Origin: Pyrenula massariospora
Taxonomy: Eukaryota > Ascomycota > Eurotiomycetes > Pyrenulales > Pyrenulaceae
Direction of reading: 5' to 3'
Assembly: GCA_021030905.1 (NCBI GenBank)
Contig: JAGFMI010000016.1
Span: forward strand, 372,001 to 436,000
DNA length: 64,000 bases
Shown here: in pieces, positions 35,842 through 47,700 of the stretch
Numbering within the stretch: the stretch's first letter is position 1
How the letters are laid out: every line of letters begins with the position of its first letter
Translations under genes and position numbers: made by a program
The notes under the pieces: generated by a model
Told to the model about the DNA's origin: nothing
Database searches by the model: none
What the model saw: only the letters and a program-made list of their open reading frames with translations

Positions 35842-37478
35842 ATGGCAACAGGAATTCTCAAAGTCCATGGCGACGAGGTCGTTGACGGCAATGGCTCACC
35901 CGTTGTGCTCCGCGGCGCTGCGCTCGGAGGATGGATGAAGTAAGTCCTCGAAAACATTCTCATTCATATAGAGAGAGCTGACATGGATGTAGTATGGAGA
36001 ATTTTATCACTGGATACCCGGGCCATGAATCGCAACACCGTGCTGCAATGCTTAAAGCTCTTGGGAAGGAAAAGTACGAATACTTCTTCGACAAATGGCT
36101 AGAATACTTCTTCACGGAGTCGGATGCCAAATATTTCTCGACGCTTGGCTTGAATTGCTTGCGATTGCCATTTAATTACCACCACTTTGAGGATGATATG
36201 AACCCAAGAGTTCTCAAAGAGTCTGGATTTAAGCATTTAGATCGAGTTATCAACCTGGTAATAACACGTGATCCCGTTTTACTTTCGTAAAACTTGCATT
36301 AATGATAGTATAATGTAGTGCGCTCAACACGGTATATACACTATCCTCGACCTCCATACCGCACCCGGCGGTCAAAACGGCGACTGGCACTCTGACAATC
36401 CAACTCCCCACCCAGCATTTTGGGACCATAAAGACCACCAGGATCGGACAATATGGCTCTGGGAACAGCTTGCCGCTCGATATAAAGGCAATGCCTGGGT
36501 CGCTGGATACAATCCAATCAACGAACCATGCGACCCACAGCACGTTCGACTGCCTGCCTTCTACAATCGCATAGAGCTTGCAATCCGGAAGATCGATCTA
36601 GAGCATATCTTGTGGCTGGACGGTAACACGTTTGCGATGGAGTGGAAGGGTTTCACGAATGTTCTACCAAATACAGTCTACGCGCTGCATGATTACTCGG
36701 TATGTGGCATCATAGCCAATGCTCGAATGACCTTTGCTGAGCTATAGTCATGTAGATGTTGGGTTTCCCCACTGGCGAGCGATACATCGGGTCAGTCGAG
36801 CAGAACGAAAAACTGGAAGGCCAATTCATCCGCAAAGCCGACTTTATGACCCGGCAGGGAACTCCCATCTGGAACGGAGAGTTCGGACCCGTTTACGCCG
36901 ATCCTCGGATCGATCCCAAGGCTGACGAAGTGAACGAATCGCGGTACAATCTGCTCGGCACGCAGCTTGATGTGTACAACAAGTATGCTATCCACTGGAG
37001 CATATGGCTGTACAAGGACATCGGCCTACAAGGCATGGTATCCACAAGCCCAGATAGCAAGTGGAACAAGACCATCCAGCCTTTTCTCGAGAAGAAGAGG
37101 AAATACCAGCTCGACGCTTGGGGCAGATACCCGTCGCTAGAGGCGGAGGCGGCTCTCAAACCACTGGTCGAATGGATCGACAAGGTCAGCCCGACGGCTA
37201 AGGACACATATCCGACGCCGTGGGCGACGGAAAGACATCTGTACCGCGCCGTCTTCCAGACCTTCCTCGCATCGTCGTTCTCAGATGAGTTTGCCGGGTT
37301 GTTCAAGGACATGAGCATGGACCAGCTGGACCAGCTGGCTCGGAGCTTCCATTTTGACGAGTGCAGGCAGAGAGATGGGCTGAACAAGATCCTGAAGGCG
37401 CATGCTGGGGCGAAGGCGACGGGCGAGAAGGTGCCGAAATATGTGAGCAGGGACGATGAGAATACAGAGCTTCCATAG
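35842..37478 (+). CDS. Glycoside hydrolase family 5 (cellulase fold), intracellular
   Basis: Exons 35842-35939, 35993-36257, 36319-36699 and 36756-37478, 488 residues. It starts MATGILKVHGDEVVDGNGS with no signal peptide, so it likely acts in the cytosol on short beta-glucosides or glycolipids rather than on polymers. GH5 landmarks: LRGAALGGWMNMENFITGYP, LNCLRLPFNYHHF, ILDLHTAPGGQNGDWHSD, the acid/base Glu in YNPINEP, HDYSMLGFPTGERY, and the nucleophile Glu in IWNGEFGPVY. Introns have GTAAGT, GTAATA and GTATGT donors and keep frame. The C-terminal ~110 residues (after SPTAKDTYPTPWA) are a helical add-on. Convergent with the GNAT gene, about 105 bp apart. Confidence 0.92.
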
Positions 37479-37583
37479 TGAGAATTTATACTGTTCTGGG
37501 TTTATCCTGCTCATTTCGGCTGCAACCGCCTGTCGATGTTTAGGAAGATCTATCTCTGCCCTTCTAGCCACAGCATATCTCCA

Positions 37584-38405
37584 TCAGTCCAGATGCTTGT
37601 AAAAGAACACCTCATCCACGAGCCGGCCGTCTTTGGGCGAAATACCATACCGCGGGATGACGCCCATCTGAGAGTATAGTCATGTCAGCGATGTCATCGG
37701 TGACTGCTTGGCTAAAAGCTGTCCGAAGTCTATGCTTACCCTCGTGAAACCTAGCTTTGGATATACATTTTCAGCCGGCGAACCGACTTCCGTATCCAGC
37801 AACTGTACCAAAAAATTGCACCGTTAGCAAATATAGAAACCCCTGAAGAGTTAGTTGACCAACTCCCATCCCAGCAAGACGAGACCCATCTCCCTTGCCC
37901 ACGATAGCAACAGGCAGACAAAGACACCAAATCTAGCCCTCCGTCCGCAGAACAACAGCATATCCAAAGATACTACCAAAACTGGGGCGCAACTTACCAA
38001 CAACGTCCTCCCCTCCCCCCTCGCCTTCTCCTCCACCCCCTCCATCAACTGTCTCCCCACCCCCCTGCCCCTCCACTCCCCCCCAACAAACAGCTTCTCC
38101 ACCCCCGCCCTCATCGGCCCCGTCTCCGCGAACGGCTTCACCAGCGTCACCACCCCGGCCACCGTCTCTCCGGCTGTCACGAAGAAGATGTCGCGCGTCT
38201 TGTCCTCGGCGAAGTCGAGCCACTTGTTCAGCACGGCGTCGCGTTTGGCCGGGCCGAAGGGCGGCAGGAACATGGCGAGGGTGTGGTCGGTGGTGATGCA
38301 GGAGATTTGGAGGGCGGCGAATTGGGGGAGGTAGGTGGATTTGTGGGTGGGGTTGAGGGGGTCGAAGAGGGTGGGTGGGGAGAGGGGGGGTGGTGGTGGT
38401 GGCAT
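37584..38405 (-). CDS. GNAT-family N-acetyltransferase
   Basis: Exons 38405-37998, 37802-37740 and 37667-37584, 184 residues. A Pro-rich start (MPPPPPPLSPPTLFDPLNP) is followed by the GNAT fold: beta strands around DIFFVTAGETVAGVVTLVKP, the acetyl-CoA loop WRGRGVGRQLMEGVEEKAR (the Q/R-x-x-G-x-G/A motif A), and the C-terminal EVGSPAENVYPKLGFTRMGV, RYGISPKDGR and FFYKHLD, typical of small GNATs that act on small molecules. Substrate unknown. The coding strand is C-rich at the 5' end and G-rich later. All three exons are needed to complete the fold. Confidence 0.88.
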
Positions 38406-38782
38406 GGTTGCGGATGGCAGATTGTGAAATTTTTTGGAGGGAGGGAAGAAGAAGGGGAAATGAGAATATGTGAGAGACAGGTGTGTCTGTCTAGGTTGAA
38501 AGGTTGAAAATGCTTTATGTTTTAACACTTGCTTACCTAATGGTCTAGACCAAATGAGGTACAGGTTTGCAACTGATCATGGAAAATGTCATTCTGCCGT
38601 GACTCACGATCCTGACTGATAGGCATCGCGCCTTGTCGATGATACGCGCAGAAGTCAATGAAAGCCAGGCATCAGCTGTAAGGAAGTGGGGCAATCCTGG
38701 TCGAACCCAAACTATCTTGGCACCATTCTATTGACCATAAAGTAGTGTTTTACAAAGTTAATAATCTATTGGTCAGCGCTTC
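38406..38782. other. Intergenic upstream of GNAT
   Basis: 377 bp. Contains a 12-bp perfect palindrome TGGTCTAGACCA at 38541-38552. No gene recognised. Confidence 0.45.
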
Positions 38783-39420
38783 TTATCGCACATCGTTCAT
38801 GCATACTTGCAAGAACGACAATCCACCCTGTTGGTGGGGACAGTGGTAGATAATGGTTGTCTTGCTCTGGATGTCAGCGATTGGTAAATTTTGATATATG
38901 ATTTCATCTGAAGTGTCTTCGACTTCACAATATGGCCACCGTGGGTAGCGCACATGAACCAAATCGCTATTGGCATCTTTCTCAACTCGAATGATACCCG
39001 TCTCTCGGGGGAGATCTGGTTCATGGCAGGTACAGGATGACGGCCTTCCTCTTCAGCGTTGACCACCCCTTCCGCAACCGCAGCTGCGATTACACCATCC
39101 CACGTGCCGCAAGTTTCTGGATGGAGTCTTCGGATGAGAGAGATAGCGTCTCATCTGAACATAGGATCACGGCACTTCAGCGCTGTGAGGAATAGTGGTG
39201 GCAGAAGGTTCAGTGACGCTTGACTAGGGTCGTTAAGTGACTGTTTTCCGTGAGACATGTCTATTATCTCGCGTGAATGATCGACAAGTACTCGGAAATG
39301 TTCTAAGCACGGGTCAAAGAGCGTTTCATCTTCTTACCGTACTACTTGAAACAATATCGAGGTAAGGTTAGCTGAGAGGCGAGTCCGGGCTCAGGAACGA
39401 GCAGCCTTGGCATTCAATCC
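38783..39420 (-). pseudogene. Decayed C-terminal part of a fungal transcription-factor-like gene
   Basis: Read on the minus strand, one frame gives peptide runs typical of the C-terminal fungal-specific domain of Zn2Cys6 regulators: ARTRLSANLTSILFQVVR, stop, EDETLFDPCLEHFRVLVDHS, then LPPLFLTALKCRDPMFR, stop, DAISLIRRLHPETCGTWDG and VIAAAVAEGVVNAEEEGRHP. Near 39010 the likely reading moves to another frame (IIRVEKDANSDLVHVRYPRW), ending at a stop near 38783. At least three in-frame stops and one frameshift show it is broken. The N-terminal zinc cluster and most of the protein are missing, so it is a truncated relic. An alternative is a live gene whose introns hide the stops, but I found no splice pairs that do so. 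Confidence 0.5.
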
Positions 39421-40242
39421 ATATCACGTGACATCAAGGCTCCCAGAGATATCCAGTCATGTGACTATCATCACGTGCTTTGACGTAATAGCACGTGATA
39501 TCTGTCACATGACTACGCATAACATCGGCGGCTAATTAGTGGCAACCTCCGACGCTCTGACGAAATTTGTTGCCTGGACAGGGTTAGCGCCAGGAGATGC
39601 GCGACAAACACGGGTTTCACCATGCTTCAAGACTCGACCTTCTCTCACACGCGACTGCTTGATCTTCCACTCTTCTGCCTCAGCCAGGCTCGGCTGTGCC
39701 GGGGATCTCCTGGATCTCGCGACCTCTGACTCTCAATCTTCTCCATGACCCTGTTCGCCACCGCCGCTATGGTATAATCGCCGGGCTCTTACGACGTTCA
39801 GGCTCAGGATTTCGTTGCTCAGGTCTCTTGCAGACATCTTGTGTCTCACTTTTGCTCGGGACTGGGATGTATTGCTGTGACGCCTACTCATAGGGCTTTG
39901 CCTTCATTTCCCCATGGTTACTCCCTCTCGACAAGGCATAATCACTCATCTCTTCGTTTCTCATCTAATCCTGCCATCCTTTTCTTGGCTTTCTGCCTTT
40001 CAATGTCTTTGTTTCCTTTTGCCTTCTCGCAGACAGCACTATCCTTTCGTTTCTAAGGGGCAGGTCCTACGCCATTTCTAATATCCGGCAAATATCATAT
40101 TCTCTCTTACCGGGTGCGAGGCTCTTCAGACCGCGGGCCGGTACATGAGAGATCACACATTACGATCTTTGAGATACATATCACGACTGTCACGACCTTC
40201 ACGACCGGGAGGACATTAGACCTCCGCACAGGCAGTCTGAGG
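39421..40242. promoter_or_regulatory. Upstream region of the single-span membrane protein, with E-box cluster
   Basis: 822 bp between the relic and the start at 40243. The first 100 bp carry five CANNTG sites, including three CACGTG cores (39425-39430, 39472-39477, 39492-39497). The part from 39890 to 40080 is pyrimidine-rich, like a fungal 5' leader. Confidence 0.55.
39455..39514. repeat. 24-12-24 inverted repeat built from E-boxes
   Basis: Left arm 39455-39478 and right arm 39491-39514 are reverse complements at 20 of 24 positions; the four mismatches sit together in the middle of the arm. Each arm holds one CACGTG and one CATGTG/CACATG. The 12-bp spacer contains TGACGT, a CRE-like half site. 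It looks like a dense binding site for bHLH (CACGTG) and perhaps bZIP factors. Confidence 0.75.
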
Positions 40243-41295
40243 ATGGCCTCTCTCAAGGCTGCTTTGGCAACCCTGCTTCTTGCCACTGTAGTGCCATCGA
40301 CCTGTGCAAAAGGGCTCCTCAACGGCAACCTCCTTCACCGTCGCCACATCGACCTCGACCATGTCATGCGGAGAGAAGCAGCCGGTGTACTAAATACTGA
40401 AATCCTTCCCCGAGAACCAGAACCACAAAACTCGGCTCCTACGACTTCTGCTACGCCAGGCCCAAGCAACAACATCAATTTCAACACTCCAGAATGGAAC
40501 GCAACAACGTTTCAAGCGTGCACGCAAGCTCTTAACGCAGTTTCCAAGACATCGAACGCGTTGGGCATGCTGGGGTGCTACAATGTGCCGTTCCTTGACA
40601 CAAATACCGGTGTTTTTGAAGCGGACCTGCGCTTGTACCAAATAGCACCACCCTCAGGGCCTTTCACTGGCGTAGCTTCTCGAGATATCTCGGTTGGATT
40701 GGTCTATCCTATCGCCAGCGTTACCTCCTCTACCAACAGTGTCAAGCGTGACATAAGTACAATTGAAAGGAGACAATCTGGAACAGGCGCAATGAGCGAG
40801 CTGCAACAGTTTCAATTCATTGGTCAGATCAACAAGACTCTCAGCTTGTCGAAGCTTTCACGGTATGCTATCATTGTTGCTTATTGGTAATGGGTATCAA
40901 TGGCTAATACATCTCGTTCTAGATCAAAGGTCCAGTCGCTTGTCATACCTAATGTTCAACTCTCTGCCAAGTCACCAATGACAGGCGCCGTGATGATGGC
41001 CAACCTGACATCTGCTGACACCACCTATTTTGTCAACGGCAATTTTGCCGATACTCCAGGCACTGGTCCGGCCGCGGCAGCGCCTACCGCGATTGCAGCT
41101 GCGATTTCAACAGCCTCGGCGTTTGTCTTACCCGGTGTCTCGTTAGGCATTTTTCCGATAGGATTTATTGTTACGGGTGCTTGGTCACTGATCTTTGCCG
41201 TGGCCGTCGGTTATGGCACTTATGGAAGGATCAGGTTCCGCGAACACTATCGGCGAAGGAAAGCAGCTTCCATGGCCGGGGGTCGCTCGTCTTGA
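40243..41295 (+). CDS. Secretory-pathway protein with signal peptide and one C-terminal membrane span, unknown function
   Basis: Exons 40243-40862 and 40923-41295, 330 residues. Signal peptide MASLKAALATLLLATVVPST, cut near CAKG; Kex2-like dibasic sites follow (LLHRRHID, VMRREAAG, VKRDIS, IERRQS), so the ectodomain may be processed. Two Cys (QACTQAL, LGCYNVPF) could pair. A Gly/Ala-rich hydrophobic stretch (VLPGVSLGIFPIGFIVTGAW and FAVAVGYG) near 268-305 is followed by a basic cytosolic tail (RIRFREHYRRRKAAS). Thus a type I cell-surface or vacuolar protein. Frame is kept across a GTATGC...TCTAG intron. Family not recognised. Confidence 0.78.
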
Positions 41296-41871
41296 TATGC
41301 TAGTGCAGTATTAATTTAGCGGGTGTTGGAAGTTTCTTGAAACCTGAGAACAGGTGAAACGCCGCTTAGAAGGACACAAGTCTGGGTTCTATTCTCTTCT
41401 ATATAATCTTATAGTATAGACATATACCATGCAAGATTCGCCCTATTGGAAGCGAGTCAAACGAACTATTATATGTCCTAAGATTTTGTAGGGTGAAGTT
41501 TTGAGATCTCGTACCCATATCTTTGAAGGCAGCAGTAAGTATCGTAAAGGAACAACGAAGTTTTGCATCCACGAAGACTCCTTAGCACCTCGGTGAAACT
41601 AGCGCTGCGAAATATCACATGCATGAGCATTTATGTCTTCGACGTATTATTGGCGTTCCAAGGGTGGCTTTCGTGCCGAAGGAACCTTTTTTACACGATC
41701 TTTCTGACCGATGGCAAAAATTTACGATAATTCTAATGTGCTGCACGCAAAATATTATCCCGCAACTCGGCTGGTCATAAATTTTAGTCTTTATGTAAAA
41801 TAAATCCACTTCGAATAAGTAAATCTATGAAAGCATAAATTGAGAAGCGCGTGATTACATCTCCTTCACAG
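41296..41871. other. Intergenic, AT-rich
   Basis: 576 bp, visibly AT-rich around 41390-41480 and 41740-41840. Terminator and promoter of the flanking plus-strand genes. No gene recognised. Confidence 0.45.
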
Positions 41872-44577
41872 ATGGAACCCTTGCTTCACCACCTCCAGAC
41901 CCCTTTAGCTCGCAAACTTCTTGGCCATGATGTGGCTTTTGGAGATGATCAAATACCATTCTTACTAGGCGTCCATACGCGTCTTGACTTTTTGCTCCGC
42001 AACCCTTCCAACAGATTTCCTTTGTCACAACTGGGATCTGCGGCGCTTGACGCGTTTGTACAATCTACCATCACAGGACCACCTTTAGGATTCACTTCGG
42101 AAGAACATGTTTTTCCAAAGCACTACCTAGGAAACAAAAAATGGCGTGATGACCTCCACGGGGATATAATTGGCAGTCTGGTCGTCGATGGAGATACCAT
42201 CTTCCAGCTAGCCCAGAATGTCGAGCTATTCTGGCTTGCAAAAGCAATCCTCAACCAAGATGTACTGTGTGATAGTTTAGGAGGACTACTAGCACGAGCG
42301 CGGGCCAATTTCATGCACCAAAAGCTTCTTTCAGAGAAGAGTGAGAGCCTTCAGAGCTCTATTATCTCAGACTATGCAAGAATCGTGGAAGACATATCGA
42401 GGAGTAGTCCAGAAGCAATGCTCGACGCGAGTACTATTGCAAGCCTACATATAGAACGCGCGTCTGTTCTTATCTACTACCACCTAGATATCAAGGCGAG
42501 GGAGGCGCTAGCAGATGCTGTCAAGAGCACCAGGCTTGAGTTCACACTCACCGGAAGACTAGGGAAGAGAACAAAATTCCAGGACAGGGACATCAGCCAA
42601 CTAGTTGTTCTCGCTCGAAGCTCTATTTCGGGCACAGCATCGATTGATCACTGTGAGGCTGTCAATGACAAGATCACGGAATCCATAGGCGAAATCAAAG
42701 CCGTAAAACCTCAGGATCTCGATCTTAACGACGATACCCTCCTCGAGTCTATATCTTTCACAAAGCCGACATCTGAAGACCCGCTCATTACCCAGATTCA
42801 AGAAGAAGCATCACTGCCGCCTTCTCTAGCCTCCCTAGATCCAGAAAATCAACCCCTCTTGGAGCCATTGGACTCAATAATACTTCTAAATACTGCCTCA
42901 TCCATTACCAACACTAACCCACAAGATGGCCTTACAAGGGAAGAGACCTTGCCATACGCAACCCGAGTCCTGCAAGGCGGAAGCTCGAACTGGCAGATCT
43001 ACACGCAAGCACTCCTTATCCGAAGTAGAATCGAAGGCTATAGGTCCCGTACCGCGGAGCGTGGACTCCTTCAGCTTCAAGCGCTCGTCGATCAAGTCAT
43101 TGTAGAAACCATAGGCGCGGGTATTGAGCATGGAGAGGGCGACACTTCGGCTTCAACTTTCTTACCACGACTGAAAGCTGATGAATCTGCACCGGTATCA
43201 GAAAGACTAAGGTATGTATGGCAGCTCAATTCGCCCATGCGTTGGGAGCTTGAGTCAGAACTCGCTGCGCGGTGGATCAATGTTGGCGGTCTCCGGTCTG
43301 CACTGGATATCTACGAGAGGCTGCAGATGTGGGCTGAGGTTGCGCTTTGTTTAGCTGCCACCGACCAAGAGAGCAAAGCTACTCGAGTTGTCAGGAAGCT
43401 ACTCTACGAACCCAGTGATACCACAGCAATCAATAGTGAACATGGACCTGAATACAATGGCACCGAACGCCCAACTCTCCCTCAAGACGCGCCCCGCCTG
43501 TTCTGCATCCTTGGTGATCTAGAAAAGAACCCGAAACACTACGAACGGGCCTGGTCTGTGTCAAACCAGCGGTACGCCCGAGCACAACGCTCTTTAGCGC
43601 GACACTTGGTCCAAGTCAAAGACTTCCCCCGAGCAGCAGAAGCCTACAAGAAAAGCCTCGCCATCGCCCGCCAAAACAGCCAAACCTGGTTCGCACTCGG
43701 ATGCGTCCAGCTCGAACTCCAAGACTGGCCCGCCGCCGTCGAATCCTTCACCCGCACCATCCAACTCGACGACACCGACGCCGAGGCATGGAGCAACCTC
43801 GCCTCCGCCCTCATTCGCCTCCCAACCCCATCCTCTCCCCCCCTCTCCCCCTCCTCCTCAGATGACCTCCCCACCCCAACACCACCCAAACCCCACAAAC
43901 CCCTCAACGACGCCCTCACAGCCCTCCGCCACGCCGCCCGCCACAAACCCACTTCCCCGCGCATCTGGGACAACTACCTCACCGTCGCCGCCGCGATCCC
44001 CCCGCCCCACACCCCCTGGGCCGACGTCCTCCTCGCGCTGCGCCGCGTCGTCGAGCTGCGCCGCACCGAGGCCGCCCTCGACGAGCGCATCCTGCGCTTG
44101 CTCGTGCGGCACGTCACCGCCACCACAACGTATGAGGAGGGTAGTGCTGTGAGGCCGGGGAGCGTGCCGGGCCAGTTGGTCAAGCTGGTGGACGAAGTCG
44201 TCGTGCCGCTGATCACTGCAAGCGCCGGGCTGTGGGGCGTGGTGGCGGAGGTGGAGGGGTGGCGCAATCGGCCTGCGGCGGCGCTGGAGGCGAGGGAGAA
44301 GGGGTGGCGGGCTGTGACGGGGAGGGAGGGGGTGTACGATGGCGAGGAGGGGTGGGGGGAGGTTGTGCGGGCGACGGTGGGGTTGGTGGGGGCGTATCGG
44401 GAGTTGGGGCCGAGGGAGAGGGAGGGAGGGGGGGAGGTGGTGGCGAGGGATTGGAGGTTCAAGGCGAGGAGTGCGGTGAGGGGGGTGATGGGGGTGGGGA
44501 GGGAGAAAGGGTGGGAGAAGAGTGAGGGGTGGGGGAGGTTGAGGGGGGAGTTGGAGGGGTTGAAGGGGAGTGGATAG
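41872..44577 (+). CDS. EMW1: TPR-repeat protein of the TTC27 / Emw1 family
   Basis: Intronless, 901 residues from the ATG at 41872 (the frame opens earlier only with GTG). The N-terminal 400 residues are helical and lack named motifs (LLHHLQTPLARKLLGHDVAF; FWLAKAILNQDVLCDSLGGL). TPR repeats run about 490-650 (RFARAQ-type helix pairs; FPRAAEAYKKSLAIARQN; WPAAVESFTRTIQLDDTDAE; AWSNLASALIRLP), followed by a Pro/Ser loop (about 652-677). Yeast Emw1 is essential and linked to cell-wall integrity; TTC27 is the animal counterpart. The last 150 codons are extremely G-rich and give a Gly/Glu/Arg-rich tail. Convergent with SEC5, 150 bp apart. Confidence 0.82.
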   Translation: MEPLLHHLQTPLARKLLGHDVAFGDDQIPFLLGVHTRLDFLLRNPSNRFPLSQLGSAALDAFVQSTITGPPLGFTSEEHVFPKHYLGNKKWRDDLHGDIIGSLVVDGDTIFQLAQNVELFWLAKAILNQDVLCDSLGGLLARARANFMHQKLLSEKSESLQSSIISDYARIVEDISRSSPEAMLDASTIASLHIERASVLIYYHLDIKAREALADAVKSTRLEFTLTGRLGKRTKFQDRDISQLVVLARSSISGTASIDHCEAVNDKITESIGEIKAVKPQDLDLNDDTLLESISFTKPTSEDPLITQIQEEASLPPSLASLDPENQPLLEPLDSIILLNTASSITNTNPQDGLTREETLPYATRVLQGGSSNWQIYTQALLIRSRIEGYRSRTAERGLLQLQALVDQVIVETIGAGIEHGEGDTSASTFLPRLKADESAPVSERLRYVWQLNSPMRWELESELAARWINVGGLRSALDIYERLQMWAEVALCLAATDQESKATRVVRKLLYEPSDTTAINSEHGPEYNGTERPTLPQDAPRLFCILGDLEKNPKHYERAWSVSNQRYARAQRSLARHLVQVKDFPRAAEAYKKSLAIARQNSQTWFALGCVQLELQDWPAAVESFTRTIQLDDTDAEAWSNLASALIRLPTPSSPPLSPSSSDDLPTPTPPKPHKPLNDALTALRHAARHKPTSPRIWDNYLTVAAAIPPPHTPWADVLLALRRVVELRRTEAALDERILRLLVRHVTATTTYEEGSAVRPGSVPGQLVKLVDEVVVPLITASAGLWGVVAEVEGWRNRPAAALEAREKGWRAVTGREGVYDGEEGWGEVVRATVGLVGAYRELGPREREGGGEVVARDWRFKARSAVRGVMGVGREKGWEKSEGWGRLRGELEGLKGSG

Positions 44578-44727
44578 GAGGGTAGATTGGAGGAAGGATG
44601 GTAGGCATTTGATGGACGAATGATGCGGATCTTACGATTACATTCACTGGCGCTATAGCATCCTAAGGCATATCTTAAGGCTTTTATGTCTTCTATTCCT
44701 AAATGCGATTGGTACATACTAGATCAC

Positions 44728-47700
44728 TCACCCCGTAATAGTCCGCTCCAACCTCCCCCTATCTCTAGGTTTTTTAAAGCACGCAAACTCGCTCTTCGTA
44801 CCCTCCCTCAATTTCTTCAGCACAACCCTCATATCCCCCAGCTCGCTCTGTAACCTTGTCCGCGCCTCATTGTTCGTCCGTCTATCCAACTCAAGATAGA
44901 TCTGACTCTGAATCTGACTTGCCTTGTCCGTTGAGTATTGACTCATAGTCTGCGCGATGAACTCCGTGTCAAGCGTGGCTTGCATGAGTGCAGGGAGGGA
45001 GTACTTCGGTCGCTCTTTAAACGCGTCGAGGAGGGCTTGGGAGATTTGTTCGAGGAGGTAGGAGAGGATCTCCGAGGTAAGCGCTGTGGCGGTGGAGGTC
45101 GTGGTGCTAACTTCGGTGTGGACGAGAACGAGGCCGACCATGGTGCTGTAAACGTAAGGGCGCACTTGGTCGGGCCGGTTGGTTGTGGGAGGCCAGTCAG
45201 GAGACGCAATGCCAGCTTTGATAGTGCCCGTCATGGAGGAAATTGTAGGGCGGGTATAGGATGCGAAGAGCCGAGCATCGATTTGACCAAGGACGTCGCG
45301 AATAGTTTTGCTTTCGTCGGTAAGCTTTACGCTGAAGGAGGACTCGAAAAGAGAGATTAACTGTGGCACAAGGTCGATTCGGAGAGCTTTGAGATTTGAC
45401 AGTGTCAGCAGCATTCTCACGCTGCGATTGCTGGCATCAATGGCATTTGCTGTTAGAGTACCACTGGTGTTCGAATCTAAAGCTGCGTTGGCCATGGCTT
45501 GCGTGACCACGACCCATTCATCGTCACTGGTCTTGATAGGCTTCTCGGCATTTTCCACCATTCCTGACAGAGCCTTGTATATACTTGTCACAAATTGTGT
45601 TCGGACCATTTGAAGCAGCTTCGCCGGGGGTGGTGTTACAACATCTGTAGAACCACTCTTAGCCATGGCCTCTGAGATGTAGAGGATTTTCTGCATTCCA
45701 GATAGTACGCTGCTTTCTAGATCAACGAAATGCTGCGGCATTTTCGTCTGATCACGCTTTTCTGTTGAGCGTGTCCAATCTTCGAGATTCTTGCAATTTT
45801 CAGCATCGGTATTCCAAGCTGCAAGCACTGCCCGAACGCATCTCTCCCTAGAGCCACTGACGAGAGCTTTCAGCTTCTCGTAAACTTGGGTGCCAGAGCC
45901 GGTTGGATTCATAGATGTCATCTCACTGGCGGCCGTACCAACAAGGACCAAAAACTTGCTCAGGTAATGTACAGCACTCAGGGAGTTGGAGTACGGTGGC
46001 CAGAACGCGAACTCTTCCCACGGTTCTCCCTTTTTTGGCGACGGCGGTGGAACCTGGCCTCCGTTTAAGCTTCCGAAACGGTTGTCTCGCGGGGAAAGGG
46101 CAGCAGTAGATGCTGGAGTATTTGGTGAATTAGGCAGCTGAGGAGAAAAGAGCAGAGATATGTCTTCTATAGGCGGATCAGCAAAAAGAGCTATAATCGC
46201 CCCCTTTACGAGGTTGACCAGTTCCAACAGGCCTTTCTGCAAGTCCTGAACTCCCGCATCTGAGAGGCGATGGTGCTGCCTGCTCTGTCCCTCAAAACCA
46301 GTGGGAAGTAGCTTTTGCTTCTGACCACTAATAAATGACTGAGTAGATTCCCAGAAATCCATAATTTCAGCCAAAAGACCATTTTGTGTGGAGAGAAGCT
46401 TGACGAGGTATGCGTTGATTAGCTCCCACATCTCAATGACTTGGTCGGTGTCTTGCGCGTATGTTGATGCGTCCTTTCCAGCGTTCCGTAGAAATGACGC
46501 CGCAGTCTGCGGACTAGGCTTTTCTGCGTTTGCCAGCCTTCTCCTGATGATCTCAACTTCCACTCTAGATCGTTCGGAGACGGCCGTAATTTTGTTCTTT
46601 AAATAGTCGTATCTACTGAGGAGCCAGACCCAGATCGGATTATCATCCACACCCAGCTCGAGCAAGAGGCTAATAAGTTCCATATGTTCCTCTTGCTGCA
46701 GACCATTGGTAGTAGGCAGGACCGATTGAACATTGCTGAGTCTTCGCCAAACCTCCCTTTTCAGCTTCTTAACCTGCTCTTCTACGTCCATCCACATTCG
46801 GCCAGTGACTAAAATGTGATGAACTTGCTCGTCGGACAATTGTTGCCGAGTATTGGCTGCCTTTTCTGCCAGGTCTTTCGCGCCATTTGCGTATGTTCGA
46901 GCTGAGTTAAATTGTTCAACAATAGCATCGTAATCTTTTTGCTTGATGGACTTGGAAAGATTTGCTCCGAGCTCGTACAATGCTCGATCTTTCGCAACAG
47001 CATCGGTTACGGCTTTGAGGCCGTTCTCACGTTCCTTACCACCAAGAGCTGGACCCCAAACATCTTCAGCCTTTTGTGCGACTTCAAGAAGTGGAGTTTT
47101 GATGCCAAGAACTCCATACTCGCTGTCTTTGACTAGGGCATTCTTCTTCGGCGTGGATGGCTGTTGCAGAGCACCGGGCCCACCAGCACCGCTGAAGTTT
47201 CTGAAGTGGCCGCTAGCTCTGGCAGCTGCCCGTGACTGAGGGCGAGAAGGACTTGCATCTCGAGACGCCCCTTGGTTTCGCATTTCGGTGTAGACATTGT
47301 CTATTGTCGCTTTGGCACGGACAAAACGCTCAAAATTTGACTCGACTAGGACTTTCAAAGACGCAGATTTCTGGTCTATTGATTGGGACAAATGATCAAG
47401 GCCCTGTAGAAGAGATTGCGTTGATGCTTTCGAATGTGCTTGTGAGAGGAATAGCGGAGGGGAGAAGGTAGTAGAGGAGAGCATGAATTTATTTCGAAGA
47501 CGGGAATCTTCATCGACTGGCAGACCTCGACTTCTTAGAGCCCTCACCACACTTTCCGATGTGCCCAAAGGATCTGGTTCATCCTTCTGAACTAGGTTCG
47601 CTCTTCCGTCGCCCGTCTTTTGCGAGCCCGGGATAACGCTTCGCCTGTCACTTGCATTGCGCTCAAGGGCTGAATACCTAGACCGGGATTTGCGTACATT

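Noticed and set aside
38640-38720. GGTTCGACC-like B-box on the minus strand
   Set aside because: Flanking bases do not form a T-arm and there is no cloverleaf.
43974-44717. Minus-strand frame of 247 codons opposite TTC27
   Set aside because: Pro/Ser/Thr-rich translation is the complement of the G-rich 3' half of the TTC27 gene and has no domain.
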